Positions 19,438 through 28,868 of a stretch of DNA of 64,000 bases are shown in pieces. Under the pieces are notes generated by a model, which did not search any database, was not told the origin of the DNA, and saw only the letters and a list, made by a program, of their open reading frames with translations. How positions within the stretch are numbered: the first letter of the stretch is position 1; each line of letters begins with the position of its first letter. The stretch comes from Hydrogenophilus sp. GTDB lineage: Bacteria > Pseudomonadota > Gammaproteobacteria > Burkholderiales > Thiobacillaceae. Made by a program: the position numbers and the translations under genes. Location of the stretch: positions 87,846 through 151,845 of the forward strand of contig DYFK01000008.1 of the NCBI GenBank assembly GCA_020725265.1. The letters are read 5' to 3'.

Positions 19438-19624
19438 GAGGGAGGAGGAAAGGCGGGCTGTGGTCGGAGTTGCTGTTGGCGGCGCTGGATTACTTTTCGC
19501 GGAACTGCATGGGTGGCGGTTGTTCGGCCAAGGCTGACCTTGAGTCTACGACGGTCTCTCTTGACCTGAAATGCATTGCTTTGCGGTCTTTCGGCTTCAT
19601 ACGATGATCAGCGCAGACGATTTA

Positions 19625-22315
19625 TCAAGTGCAACCAAACCGCGCCGCCACGCCCTCAAGCGTCATGTTCTCAGCAATCTCATCATGGGGAATCAGCACA
19701 TAGCGCCACGGCTTGCCGCTGTAACTCGCCGCATGATCTGAAGCATTCGCGCACCACTGCACAGCCACCTCTTTCTTGGCCAGAACAATGGGGTCTTCCA
19801 GCTCCGTGCGCTTCTTGGGTTCTAGCATATAAATTGCGTCGGTCGTCTCGGCAACGAAATCCGGCTGGTATTCCCGATGATCCGCCCCATCCCGGTAATA
19901 AATCTGGAACTGTCCCTTCGCAGGCTTGAACCACTTGATCGCGTCCCGCTCCAGAATCACCGCCAGCTTGCGTTCTGAGTCCGAATCGAACTTCTGCACG
20001 GGGTACAGGCATTTCTCGAAACCGCCGTAGAGGTACTTCGCCATGTTGCTTTTGTCCGCCGGCTCGACCCGGTAATTGGCGGGCGGTTCCTGCATCGAAT
20101 AGGTGTAGGCGCTCTGCTTCAGCTCGGAGAAGCCCTTGTTGATCTTCACCTCGTAGCCGGCCACATCCTCCCAGTAATGGACCTGCATCTGGGCGTGGAT
20201 GAAACGGGCGATGTCTTGTTGGTAACAACGCAACACCTTGCGCGCGTCGTCTTCGGAAAGATAGGTCCGGAAGTGGGCCACGGTCTGCGTTGCCAGGTCA
20301 TAGAGCAAGTTGGCGTGGTGGTCGTAGGAAATGTCGTCAAAGTCCACCAGACCACTCACCACGTAGTCTTCCAGACGGGCTTCCTCGATGCCGCCACGGC
20401 CCAGGGAAACCACTTCAAGCTGATTCGTGCGCAGGTGTTGAATCCAAAGTTCGTCGGATACCGCCGGATACTTCAGCGTGGCCAGGTCAAGTTCGAATGG
20501 CTTGAAGCCTGATTTCACCTCACCTTTGGGCACCACCAGAATGCGGGGAATATCGATGGTTTGCTGGGTGACCAATTCCACCGTCTTCGCCACTACGGCG
20601 GCGATGTCGGGTTTCTCGGCTACCCCTTCCAGTTCCAACTGCGTCGGCTGGTGCTGTTCTTCTACAGCCTTGATGATGGCGGCCTGGATTTCGGGCTTCT
20701 TCAGGTATTCGACGGTAGGCAGCGTCTGCGGCTGGTTTTCCAGCTTGCGGATGACCTCGTAGGTGATCTGCGCCACTTTTTGATCTTCGGGCTTGGTGAA
20801 AACAGGCACGGTGTCGCCACCCGCCACCACGGTGCTACTGGTTACCTGGGCGGGTTTCAGGCCCAGCTTGGAGGCCAATTGGGATTGCGACACCACCGTG
20901 GCCGTCTTCTGGCCCAGGTCTTCGGAATCCAGTACCACCGCCTGCAAGTGAATCGCCGAATCCGGCTTGTTGGCCTCGGTGATGATCTCCTGAAACTTGT
21001 CGTGGGCAACGATGTTCAACCGGTCCACCGCCATGACGCCGGTGCGCTTGCCATAGGGCAGACGCAGACCGCGCCCGATGGATTGCTCGATGAGGATGCG
21101 GGCATTGGCTGCGCGCAGCGGCACGATGGTGTAGAGATTGGTTACGTCCCAGCCCTCCTTGAGCATGTTGACGTGAATCACGATCTCCGTCGGCTCGTCG
21201 GTGTGCTCCACCTTGAGCAGACGAGAAATCATCTCCTCCTCTTCCGCGCCGGTCTTGCTGGAATCCACCTGGATGACCTTGTCCCGATAGCGCCCCTCAA
21301 AGAAGTTATCGGACTTGATCAGCTCGGTCAGTTGCCCGGCGTGGGTGGTGTCGCGGGCAATCACCAGCAGGAACGGCTTGACGATGGGGTTCTCACTCTC
21401 GCGGGCGTAGGTTTCCAGTTCCACCTTCACGGACTCATGCAGACGCACCCCGTCTTCCAGTTTCAGCCGTTCAATCTCCTCCACCGACATGCCCGCCGGA
21501 TTGAAATTCTTCCGAGTGACCACCGCCGGCTCCTTGACGAAGCCATCGGCCATGGCCCGGCCCAGCGGGTAGTCAACAATCACGTTCTTGAAGGCCACCG
21601 CGCCCCGGCTGGTCTCGACGAACGGCGTGGCGGTCAGCTCCAGCCCGAGGATCGGTTTCAGCTCATTGATGGCGCGCATGCCCGCATTGGCGCGGTAGCG
21701 GTGCGACTCATCCATCAGCATCACCAGGTCCGGTAGCCCGGCCAGGTAATCGAAATAGCTCTCACCGATGTATTCCGACAGCCGCTTGATGCGCGGCGAC
21801 TTGCCGCCGCGCACTTCGGCCGCAATCTTTGAGATGTTGAAGATGTTGATCCGTACCCCACCGAACAGGGTGCCGCTCATGGGGTCGCGTTGGTCGTAGT
21901 TGTCGCCGGTAATGATGGAAGGTGCGTCGATGGCGAACTCGGCGATGCCCCGGAACACGTACTTGGGATGGTTGCGGTCGCTGAAATCGGCGATCAGCTT
22001 GTTGTAGATGGTCAGGTTGGGCGCCAGCACGAAGAAGTTGTTGATGCCGTGGGCCAGGTGCAGATAGGCGATGAAGGCCCCCATCAGGCGGGTCTTGCCC
22101 ACGCCCGTGGCCAGAGCGAAACACAGGGATGGAAACTCCCGCTCGAAGTCCGTCACTGACGGAAACTCGCTCCTGATGGTCTCCAACACCGCCGCCAGGT
22201 CCACGCCCTTGCCCGGCGGGGCAATCTCGGTGATGCGGTCCAGGATTTCCAGCGAGCGACGCTGGGGCGGACGCAGGCTCAGGCGGCCGGCGATGGCGTT
22301 GACGTGGCGGTTCAT
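19625..22315 (-). CDS. res: Type III restriction enzyme, Res subunit
   Basis: FALATGVGKTRLMGAFIAYL, LMDESHRYRA, IGRGLRLPYGKRTG, C-terminal YQPDFVAETTDAIYMLEPKK (PD..ExK). Confidence 0.9.
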   Translation of the reverse strand: MNRHVNAIAGRLSLRPPQRRSLEILDRITEIAPPGKGVDLAAVLETIRSEFPSVTDFEREFPSLCFALATGVGKTRLMGAFIAYLHLAHGINNFFVLAPNLTIYNKLIADFSDRNHPKYVFRGIAEFAIDAPSIITGDNYDQRDPMSGTLFGGVRINIFNISKIAAEVRGGKSPRIKRLSEYIGESYFDYLAGLPDLVMLMDESHRYRANAGMRAINELKPILGLELTATPFVETSRGAVAFKNVIVDYPLGRAMADGFVKEPAVVTRKNFNPAGMSVEEIERLKLEDGVRLHESVKVELETYARESENPIVKPFLLVIARDTTHAGQLTELIKSDNFFEGRYRDKVIQVDSSKTGAEEEEMISRLLKVEHTDEPTEIVIHVNMLKEGWDVTNLYTIVPLRAANARILIEQSIGRGLRLPYGKRTGVMAVDRLNIVAHDKFQEIITEANKPDSAIHLQAVVLDSEDLGQKTATVVSQSQLASKLGLKPAQVTSSTVVAGGDTVPVFTKPEDQKVAQITYEVIRKLENQPQTLPTVEYLKKPEIQAAIIKAVEEQHQPTQLELEGVAEKPDIAAVVAKTVELVTQQTIDIPRILVVPKGEVKSGFKPFELDLATLKYPAVSDELWIQHLRTNQLEVVSLGRGGIEEARLEDYVVSGLVDFDDISYDHHANLLYDLATQTVAHFRTYLSEDDARKVLRCYQQDIARFIHAQMQVHYWEDVAGYEVKINKGFSELKQSAYTYSMQEPPANYRVEPADKSNMAKYLYGGFEKCLYPVQKFDSDSERKLAVILERDAIKWFKPAKGQFQIYYRDGADHREYQPDFVAETTDAIYMLEPKKRTELEDPIVLAKKEVAVQWCANASDHAASYSGKPWRYVLIPHDEIAENMTLEGVAARFGCT

Positions 22316-23358
22316 TGGCCGTCCCCCTTGTTCTTCTCGTTCTGTTCCAACTGCCGCACCAGTCGATCGAAATCGCTCTCGTACAGCCTGTCCTGCACGA
22401 TGCGGTATTTCTCGAATTCGCTTTCGGCATGGGCCTTGGCGATTTCGGCCGTCACGCGGCCCGCGTCCTGCAACACCGCCCGGTCGGTGGCCTCGATGAA
22501 GCGGTTCAGGCGCGTCTCCCAGTCCTGCATGGTCATGGGCATCTTGCGTAACGCCATATCCTCGGCCACGTCCAGATAGGCATTGACCAGCCGGGAAAGC
22601 TGGGCCAGTTCAGATTCCGTCAGGTAATTCTTGGCCACCGACACATCGAACTTCTGGATTTTTCCGCGCGGCGCATCCTTCCAGGTCGTCAGGCCCATGT
22701 TTTCCTGCGTCGCATCGGCGCGGGTGAAGACGACTTCCGCCGCCGTCTGCCCATGAATAGCCCAATGCAGTTTGTTCTGCACCGTGGCGAAGAACCGCTT
22801 GGTGGCTTGGGCCGTGACGTCGTAGTCGATGGCGGTGGCGTAGATATCGGTGATCTTCTGGTAGAACTTGCGTTCAGACAGGCGTATCTCGCGGACGCGC
22901 TGGAGCTGTTCTTCAAAGTACTGATCCGCCAGGACGGAGCCGCCGCTTTTCAGGCGCTCGTCGTCCATCGTGTAACCCTTGATGGCGAATTCCTCGACGA
23001 TGCCGGTGGCCCATTTGCGGAACTGCACCGCACGTTCCGAATTGACCTTGTAGCCCACGGCGATGATGGCGGCCAGGTTGTAATGGCGGGTGTCGTAGGT
23101 CTTACCGTCGGCGGCAGTTATCCGAAAATTTCGGATAACTGCTTCCTCTTGTAACTCGCTGTCGGAAAAGACTTTCTTCAAGTGGTAGTTGATGGTTCGC
23201 ACATCCACGTCGTAGAGCTGCGCCATCATCTTCTGGCTGATCCAGACGTTTTCATCGGCATACACCGCCTCCACGCCCCCCTGCCCGGTGGCCGCTACAA
23301 AGGTCAGGTACTCCGCCGCCGAAGAGCGAACCAGCGAGACCTCCTTCTTCTTGTTCAT
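22312..23358 (-). CDS. RhuM-family protein
   Basis: VYADENVWISQKMMAQLYDVDVRTINYHLKKVF...YNLAAIIAVGYKVNSERAVQFRKWA. Confidence 0.9.
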   Translation of the reverse strand: MNKKKEVSLVRSSAAEYLTFVAATGQGGVEAVYADENVWISQKMMAQLYDVDVRTINYHLKKVFSDSELQEEAVIRNFRITAADGKTYDTRHYNLAAIIAVGYKVNSERAVQFRKWATGIVEEFAIKGYTMDDERLKSGGSVLADQYFEEQLQRVREIRLSERKFYQKITDIYATAIDYDVTAQATKRFFATVQNKLHWAIHGQTAAEVVFTRADATQENMGLTTWKDAPRGKIQKFDVSVAKNYLTESELAQLSRLVNAYLDVAEDMALRKMPMTMQDWETRLNRFIEATDRAVLQDAGRVTAEIAKAHAESEFEKYRIVQDRLYESDFDRLVRQLEQNEKNKGDGQ

Positions 23359-25124
23359 GGTTCTCCCCCATCGAACAGCGATTGCTGCCCCGGTGCCCTT
23401 CTCCCCTCCCCCGCAAGCGGGGGAGGGGCCGGGGGAGAGGGGGGTTCCGGCGCCGCCGGCAGGTTCTCCACCCGCAACGAATAATCGTCATGCCCCCACT
23501 CGCAGCGCGACAGCACCTGCTTCGGGATTTTCTTCACCGTGAGATTGGCGAACTCCTCCCGGCTGCGGAAGGCCGGACACAGCACCAGCAAAGTCCGCTC
23601 CGGCCCCACCTCGTCGGCAAGCTGCTGCAACTGCTCATGGCTCAGGGTGGCGGTGGTGACGTAGATGAAATCCCGCTCTGTGGAATGGCCGTGCTGCCAG
23701 TACACCGCGTCGGAGGGCGCATAGGTGAAGCCCTCCAGCTTGCACAACGCCTCCGCCAGCATGGCGGCGTTGTAGTCTCGGTGGATGACCCAGTTGCCCC
23801 ACTTGTCCTTTTCCAGCAGCGACGGCGCCAGCCGGTAATAGCGGAACCCGCCGCCGCCCTTCCAATTCACCGCCTTGCTGATGCCGCCCTGGTCTTCGCC
23901 GTCGATGACCTTCTTCAGGCGCGGAATGATGTGGGTGTGACAGTGCCCCCCCAGTTCCACCATGATCCAGCGCCGCCCCATCTTGTGGGCTACGGCACCG
24001 GTGGTGCCCGAACCTGCAAACGAATCAAGAACAATATCCCCTGGTTTCGTTGCTAGGTCGAAGCACCGCTTGATCAATGCCTCAGGTTTCTTTCCTTTTG
24101 GAAATTCAACACCACCTTCGTTGTGAAGGTTATTGGACAGAATGTCATCCCAAAGACTGGTGAGCGGCTCGCCTGCCACATATTGGCCGTCAATCAGCTT
24201 TAGCTTGTCAGAATAGAAGAGGATGCGTTCGCCATTCGTGAAGTACATGTTTGAATGAGCATCACGTTCGAGCAGGAGAACTTCGTTAGGCGTGGCTTTT
24301 GACTGGTCTATCATGCCGCGTGCTTCACTGCTTACTGCGTTGTAATCAGGACGAGCAAGACGAACCACTTGCTGCGCGTGAGTCATCACGAAATCAGAGA
24401 GCAGATCTTCGTACTCGTCGCCGAGGGCCTTCTTGATGCCTTTTTCTGAAATGCCAAGGCTCTGTGCGAAAGCCCTTGTTAGCGTCGTGAAGCGCCACAT
24501 CGCATAGGGATCAGCGAAATTTTCAATGAACTGGCCATATCGCTTATCTCGCTCGGCACGCGCTGTGAAAACACGATTGGGAGCCCACGCCGACCTATTC
24601 TTTGCGTAAATCAGGATGAAATTGGTGGTGCTGACAACACCAGGATTGATCGACTTATGCCCGGTCGCTGATCCCTGTTTAAACGAGACGACTGATACCC
24701 GATTGGCCCGTCCGAAAACTTCGTCAAGCAGGACGATCAGGTAGCCAAGTTCGTTATCGTCAATATGGACGAACAGCGTGCCGTCATCAGACATCAAGCG
24801 GCGTAGGGACTCAGCGCGATCTCGAATCAAGCCGAGCCAGATCGAGTGCTCGTAACCATCGTCATAATGCTCAAAGGCCTGCTGGGTATTGAATGGGGGG
24901 TCGATATACACGCACTTCACCCGCCCCGCGAACTCCGCCTCCAGCGCCTTCAAGGCCAGCAGGTTGTCGCCGAAGATCAGCCGGTTGTCGAAGAGGTCGT
25001 TGTCGCTCACCCGATGCCCGGCGTGATAACTCCGCGCCGGCTCTTCCAGCAGGATGCGCGGCTCCAGCCGAGGCCGGCTCTCCTTGCCGATCCAGGTGAG
25101 TTCGAGTTTTTGCTTGTTTTTCAT
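23355..25124 (-). CDS. mod: Type III site-specific DNA methyltransferase, Mod subunit
   Basis: YIDPPFNTQQAFEHYDDGYEHSIWL then DIVLDSFAGSGTTGAVAHKMGRRWIMVE. Confidence 0.92.
   Translation of the reverse strand: MKNKQKLELTWIGKESRPRLEPRILLEEPARSYHAGHRVSDNDLFDNRLIFGDNLLALKALEAEFAGRVKCVYIDPPFNTQQAFEHYDDGYEHSIWLGLIRDRAESLRRLMSDDGTLFVHIDDNELGYLIVLLDEVFGRANRVSVVSFKQGSATGHKSINPGVVSTTNFILIYAKNRSAWAPNRVFTARAERDKRYGQFIENFADPYAMWRFTTLTRAFAQSLGISEKGIKKALGDEYEDLLSDFVMTHAQQVVRLARPDYNAVSSEARGMIDQSKATPNEVLLLERDAHSNMYFTNGERILFYSDKLKLIDGQYVAGEPLTSLWDDILSNNLHNEGGVEFPKGKKPEALIKRCFDLATKPGDIVLDSFAGSGTTGAVAHKMGRRWIMVELGGHCHTHIIPRLKKVIDGEDQGGISKAVNWKGGGGFRYYRLAPSLLEKDKWGNWVIHRDYNAAMLAEALCKLEGFTYAPSDAVYWQHGHSTERDFIYVTTATLSHEQLQQLADEVGPERTLLVLCPAFRSREEFANLTVKKIPKQVLSRCEWGHDDYSLRVENLPAAPEPPSPPAPPPLAGEGRRAPGQQSLFDGGEP
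23397..23444. repeat. REP-like palindrome at the 3' end of mod
   Basis: CCCCTCCCCCGCAAGCGGGGGAGGGG core (23403-23428), same core as 10469-10529. Confidence 0.75.
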
Positions 25125-26404
25125 GGGAAAAATAGTGACCGCTGGGGCGGCGCAATAATTTGATCGCTCGATTTTATTTGCTGGGCAGAACGGCGTTTCA
25201 CCCCCCCCGGACTGATGATCTCAACCACTCTCCCCTCAAGCTGTTGCCCCAAGGAGTCCCGATAAATAATCGCCGAAGCTGGCGACTCATTGCAGGTCGT
25301 GGCAAACAACTCACCAAAGCTGAGGCCTTCAGCATTGGCATAAACAAGGCGGGGTATCTGTTCATTCAAAGCGGCAATGCTGGCTTTGCGGGCGACATCG
25401 TCGAACTCGAACCCCAAACAGGTTTGGCCCTTGCGTTCATCGTCATGATCCGGGTCGTAGCCGACCATCTGGAACATCTCCAACCCTGGACCACCATAGT
25501 GGATAAAGTAATTGTTGTTATTCCAGTGCACCTCGGTCATGACGTCGCGTGCCCGGTGATGCTGCGAAAGGTGGATAAGCCAGTAATCGCCATGCCCTTT
25601 CTTGTTCCGGATGAAAAAGGGCGTGTAGTACTTGGCACCACATCGATTTACCAATGAGCGGTAAAGTCCGCTTTGTATGAACAGACGCCAGTCTTTTTCG
25701 GAGTTTTTGATCTCATCGATAGAGCGGCCTTGCAGGATGTCCGGTATGCCGATTTCATCAAGCAACGACTGCGTGAGTTCGCCTACGCCGGCGAAATTCA
25801 GGAATGAGTCGACGCCGAAAGTCAGGATGACTTCGGCGCTTGGTAATTGGGCAAAGATCTTTCGGACCAGTGGAGCCGGTATGTCTTTGTAACCATATTG
25901 ATCCAGTGCGAAGATCGACCGGCCATTTTTTGGGCTTTTCCGTTTAATGAAATCGATGATGTCGTCAGCTTCGTCCTGAAATTTGGCATGGCGGAGCTGG
26001 ATGTTGTTTCCGATATGACCGCCATGTCCTTCTTCCCGCAACACCTTGTCGAGATGCGCGTGAGCATGGCGATCGGCTTCGATGAAAAAATAGTCAACCT
26101 TCAGGTCAACGGGCTTCCTGCGCCCCTGGTTGATCAGAAAATCCGCCTCGCGGGTAGCATCGAGAAAGATGAAGGGGGAACCCTTGACGAGTTCACCGGT
26201 ATCGCTGTGGACGTATTGACCACCACCGGCGAAACCATCCACAAGTGTGAGTCGAAGAACATCCTGATTGGGCGAGCTGACCAAGGTCTGGAAATACGCG
26301 GCCAGATACGACTGCAGTATCCGGTGTTTGGCAATACTATGCGGTTGTATGAGATCGGGCCCATTTTTCCAGTTGTATGGCTTGCGAGACATAACTTCCT
26401 TCAA
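25121..26404 (-). CDS. tcmP: Three-Cys-motif partner protein TcmP
   Basis: Next to a DUF5131 gene; KHRILQSYLAAYFQTL, LVDGFAGGGQY, IFALDQYGYKDIP. Confidence 0.85.
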   Translation of the reverse strand: MKEVMSRKPYNWKNGPDLIQPHSIAKHRILQSYLAAYFQTLVSSPNQDVLRLTLVDGFAGGGQYVHSDTGELVKGSPFIFLDATREADFLINQGRRKPVDLKVDYFFIEADRHAHAHLDKVLREEGHGGHIGNNIQLRHAKFQDEADDIIDFIKRKSPKNGRSIFALDQYGYKDIPAPLVRKIFAQLPSAEVILTFGVDSFLNFAGVGELTQSLLDEIGIPDILQGRSIDEIKNSEKDWRLFIQSGLYRSLVNRCGAKYYTPFFIRNKKGHGDYWLIHLSQHHRARDVMTEVHWNNNNYFIHYGGPGLEMFQMVGYDPDHDDERKGQTCLGFEFDDVARKASIAALNEQIPRLVYANAEGLSFGELFATTCNESPASAIIYRDSLGQQLEGRVVEIISPGGVKRRSAQQIKSSDQIIAPPQRSLFFP

Positions 26405-27147
26405 GGCAAGGCGGATACTGCGGGCATGTCATCCCAAGTACGGCCTGCGAGTAGCCGTCCATTGGCTTTCTTGGAGCGCCGCTTGCCATCGGCCCCCCAC
26501 CCTCCCCATTGTTTGAAAAAGAACTGCACTTTCTGTGCTTCGCATTGCTGGCGGATATTTTCCACCCATTCGACCTTCATCGGCCTGGCCTTCGGCCCTG
26601 ATTCCCCTCCCACGATTACCCAGTGGATGCCGTCAAGATTTAGCTTGCCCAGATCTTCTAGTAGCGGCTCAATCGATAGGAAGCGTATGCGCGCTTCCAC
26701 TTTCCTTAGGCAATCGATTCGCGCTAGGCCACTCAATTTGTCTTCAACTGTCACGCCAATCCATGCATTGGATGGCACGGTACGAGGCCTGAAATACGAG
26801 GCCAGCCGCTCCGCACGTTTGGTGAGTATCTGGAAAGTATGTTGAGGGCAACGCTCAATGACATCGAAGACCTGTTCGATGTAGGTGTCGCTAACCTTCT
26901 TATGGAAAAGGTCCGACATTGAGTTAACAAAATAGACGGCGGGTTTTTTTCGATTGATCGGTTCCGATAATCTGTTCGGCAAGAGTGTCAGCTGGAAACC
27001 GTTCTCGTAGCCGGGCGTTCCCATGGCCTTGAGCCGCTTGGCCATGGCCTCCGCATAGCAGTGCTTACAGCCAGCGGAAATCTTGCTGCAACCCACGGTC
27101 GGGTTCCAGGTCGCTTCAGTCCACTCGATACGGCTGGTTTGTGACAT
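26401..27147 (-). CDS. DUF5131 (Gp37/Gp68-like) three-Cys-motif protein
   Basis: IEWTEATWNPTVGCSKISAGCKHCYAEAMAKR (C-x6-C-x2-C), WIGVTVED, WVIVGGESG. Confidence 0.93.
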   Translation of the reverse strand: MSQTSRIEWTEATWNPTVGCSKISAGCKHCYAEAMAKRLKAMGTPGYENGFQLTLLPNRLSEPINRKKPAVYFVNSMSDLFHKKVSDTYIEQVFDVIERCPQHTFQILTKRAERLASYFRPRTVPSNAWIGVTVEDKLSGLARIDCLRKVEARIRFLSIEPLLEDLGKLNLDGIHWVIVGGESGPKARPMKVEWVENIRQQCEAQKVQFFFKQWGGWGADGKRRSKKANGRLLAGRTWDDMPAVSALP

Positions 27148-27168
27148 GGCGTATGCGCTAATTAGCGG

Positions 27169-27666
27169 TCAGAACGTCCAGCCTTGCTGGTGCATGAATT
27201 CTTCCAGGTCGATGCAGGGAATCTTGAAGTGGGCACAGACGTTGGGAATTTTGGCCGCATTAGGCTTGAGGGTGAGCGGCTTGCCGCCGCGCTGCCAGCC
27301 TTCCTCGGTGACCACCGTTGCCCCGTTGATCCGGGCGCAGGCGATGACGAAGGGGTCGGCGACGGGCGTGCCCTTGAGCCGCTGCTGGGCGCCGATCAAG
27401 CCCTGGAAGTGCTTGATCTTGAATATTTTGGCCACGAACAGCAGTTCGGGCCCGGTCGGCGTGGTGAATAAAGCCTTGTTGCCCTTCACCCATTTCATGA
27501 CTTCTTCGCTGACCGCCTGCCGTTCCAGTTCGTTGTACACCTCGCGCGTGGAGAGGAGTTCTTGCCAGGCAACGAGGTCGTCCAGGCCATCCCAGATGCT
27601 CTTGAAGACGCGTGGGTAGAAATGTTGGAGGGAGCGAATGGAACTAGTGTCGAAGACATAGCTCAT
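27169..27666 (-). CDS. DUF4411 PIN-fold protein
   Basis: MSYVFDTSSIRSL...; 4-nt overlap with the upstream ImmA gene. Confidence 0.88.
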   Translation of the reverse strand: MSYVFDTSSIRSLQHFYPRVFKSIWDGLDDLVAWQELLSTREVYNELERQAVSEEVMKWVKGNKALFTTPTGPELLFVAKIFKIKHFQGLIGAQQRLKGTPVADPFVIACARINGATVVTEEGWQRGGKPLTLKPNAAKIPNVCAHFKIPCIDLEEFMHQQGWTF

Positions 27667-28835
27667 GCCTCGGCCCCTTGCAGAATCCGCTCTTCGAAAC
27701 CGGCGTAGTTCTTAGGCTTGATGCCCAAAAGATCGGCGGCCTGCTCAAGGCTAATCTGGTGTCGGTAATGGCGGCTGACCACTTCCTTGGCGAAACGGTC
27801 GCTGATGTAAGCGCCCTGGTTGAGATACCAGTTGCCGCCACCGGCTTCTTTTTTCTGGGCGGCCCAATACTTGGCCTTGCGTTCATAAAACGCTTGGCCA
27901 ACCCTGCCCTGATCGAGAAAGCGACGCAGGATGGCTTCCCTGCTGACTCCGTAGCGATTGGCGAGGGCGGCAAACTGGGCCTCCGTGGCCTGCTCCAAGT
28001 TCGCGGGAAACTGTTCTGCCTGGTCTGCGAAGTCCTGTGCCGGAATGAGGACTTCCGCGGCGATGGCATTACAGAACTGCTCGACCTTCCGTTCATTGCG
28101 CGGCAATTGCTCAATGTAGGCGGTGTCGAACTTGCTCAAGCCGTTCATGCTCAGGAGCAGATGGGCGAGTTCGTGGAGCAGGCTGAATATCTGTCGGGTC
28201 TTGGTGGTGCTGTTGTTGAGATATACAACCGGCAAATGCTCGTCCATCAAGCAAAAGCCGGAGATGTCCTTCTGTTTGAACGCGGCCTTGAAAACGAAGA
28301 TGCCGCAAGCCTCGATGGCACTCCGCCATGCCTTGAGGGCTTGCTCGTCAGTTTTCCAGGCGGCCTGCTGTTCAAGCGTGATGCCCAATTGCTCGCGAAT
28401 GGCCTGGGCCTGGCCGGCAATGTCTTTTGACAGCGAAAGAGATACGGTTTTCCAGATATGCCGCTCGGCGGGGTTGTGTCCGTCGAACAGGTCACGCAAG
28501 GCAAGTTGGTAGGCGTGGGCGCGGCGGATGTGCAGATAGGTATCGCGTTGAAGCGTCTGCAAATCCGCCTCCGGTAACGTCCGGAACTCGCGTTGCGGAA
28601 GAGTTTCCTCCGGAGGGGTCGGCAAGAAAAACACCGCCAATGGCCGTTTATATATTTCGTATGCCAGTTTTTCCAATTGCGGATAAGTGGGTGCGGCGGT
28701 CCCATCTTCCCAGGCCTCGATCTCCTCGGGTTGCCGCTTTAACTTGCTGGCAACATCAATGATATCTAGCCCGACTGACTGCCTGGCCCACCGGAAAATT
28801 GCGGGCTGGATGCCCATGACAGGTTCGTGTTTCAT
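27663..28835 (-). CDS. XRE HTH - ImmA/IrrE metalloprotease protein
   Basis: N-terminal HTH; SLLHELAHLLLSMNG (HExxH). Confidence 0.93.
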   Translation of the reverse strand: MKHEPVMGIQPAIFRWARQSVGLDIIDVASKLKRQPEEIEAWEDGTAAPTYPQLEKLAYEIYKRPLAVFFLPTPPEETLPQREFRTLPEADLQTLQRDTYLHIRRAHAYQLALRDLFDGHNPAERHIWKTVSLSLSKDIAGQAQAIREQLGITLEQQAAWKTDEQALKAWRSAIEACGIFVFKAAFKQKDISGFCLMDEHLPVVYLNNSTTKTRQIFSLLHELAHLLLSMNGLSKFDTAYIEQLPRNERKVEQFCNAIAAEVLIPAQDFADQAEQFPANLEQATEAQFAALANRYGVSREAILRRFLDQGRVGQAFYERKAKYWAAQKKEAGGGNWYLNQGAYISDRFAKEVVSRHYRHQISLEQAADLLGIKPKNYAGFEERILQGAEA

Positions 28836-28868
28836 CGTTCGGTTCCTCCTCCCCAGGGCGTCTCATCG

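Noticed and set aside
26401-27147. Prophage interpretation because DUF5131 is also named phage Gp37/Gp68
   Set aside because: No integrase, capsid, terminase, tail or lysis genes nearby; neighbours are R-M and defence genes
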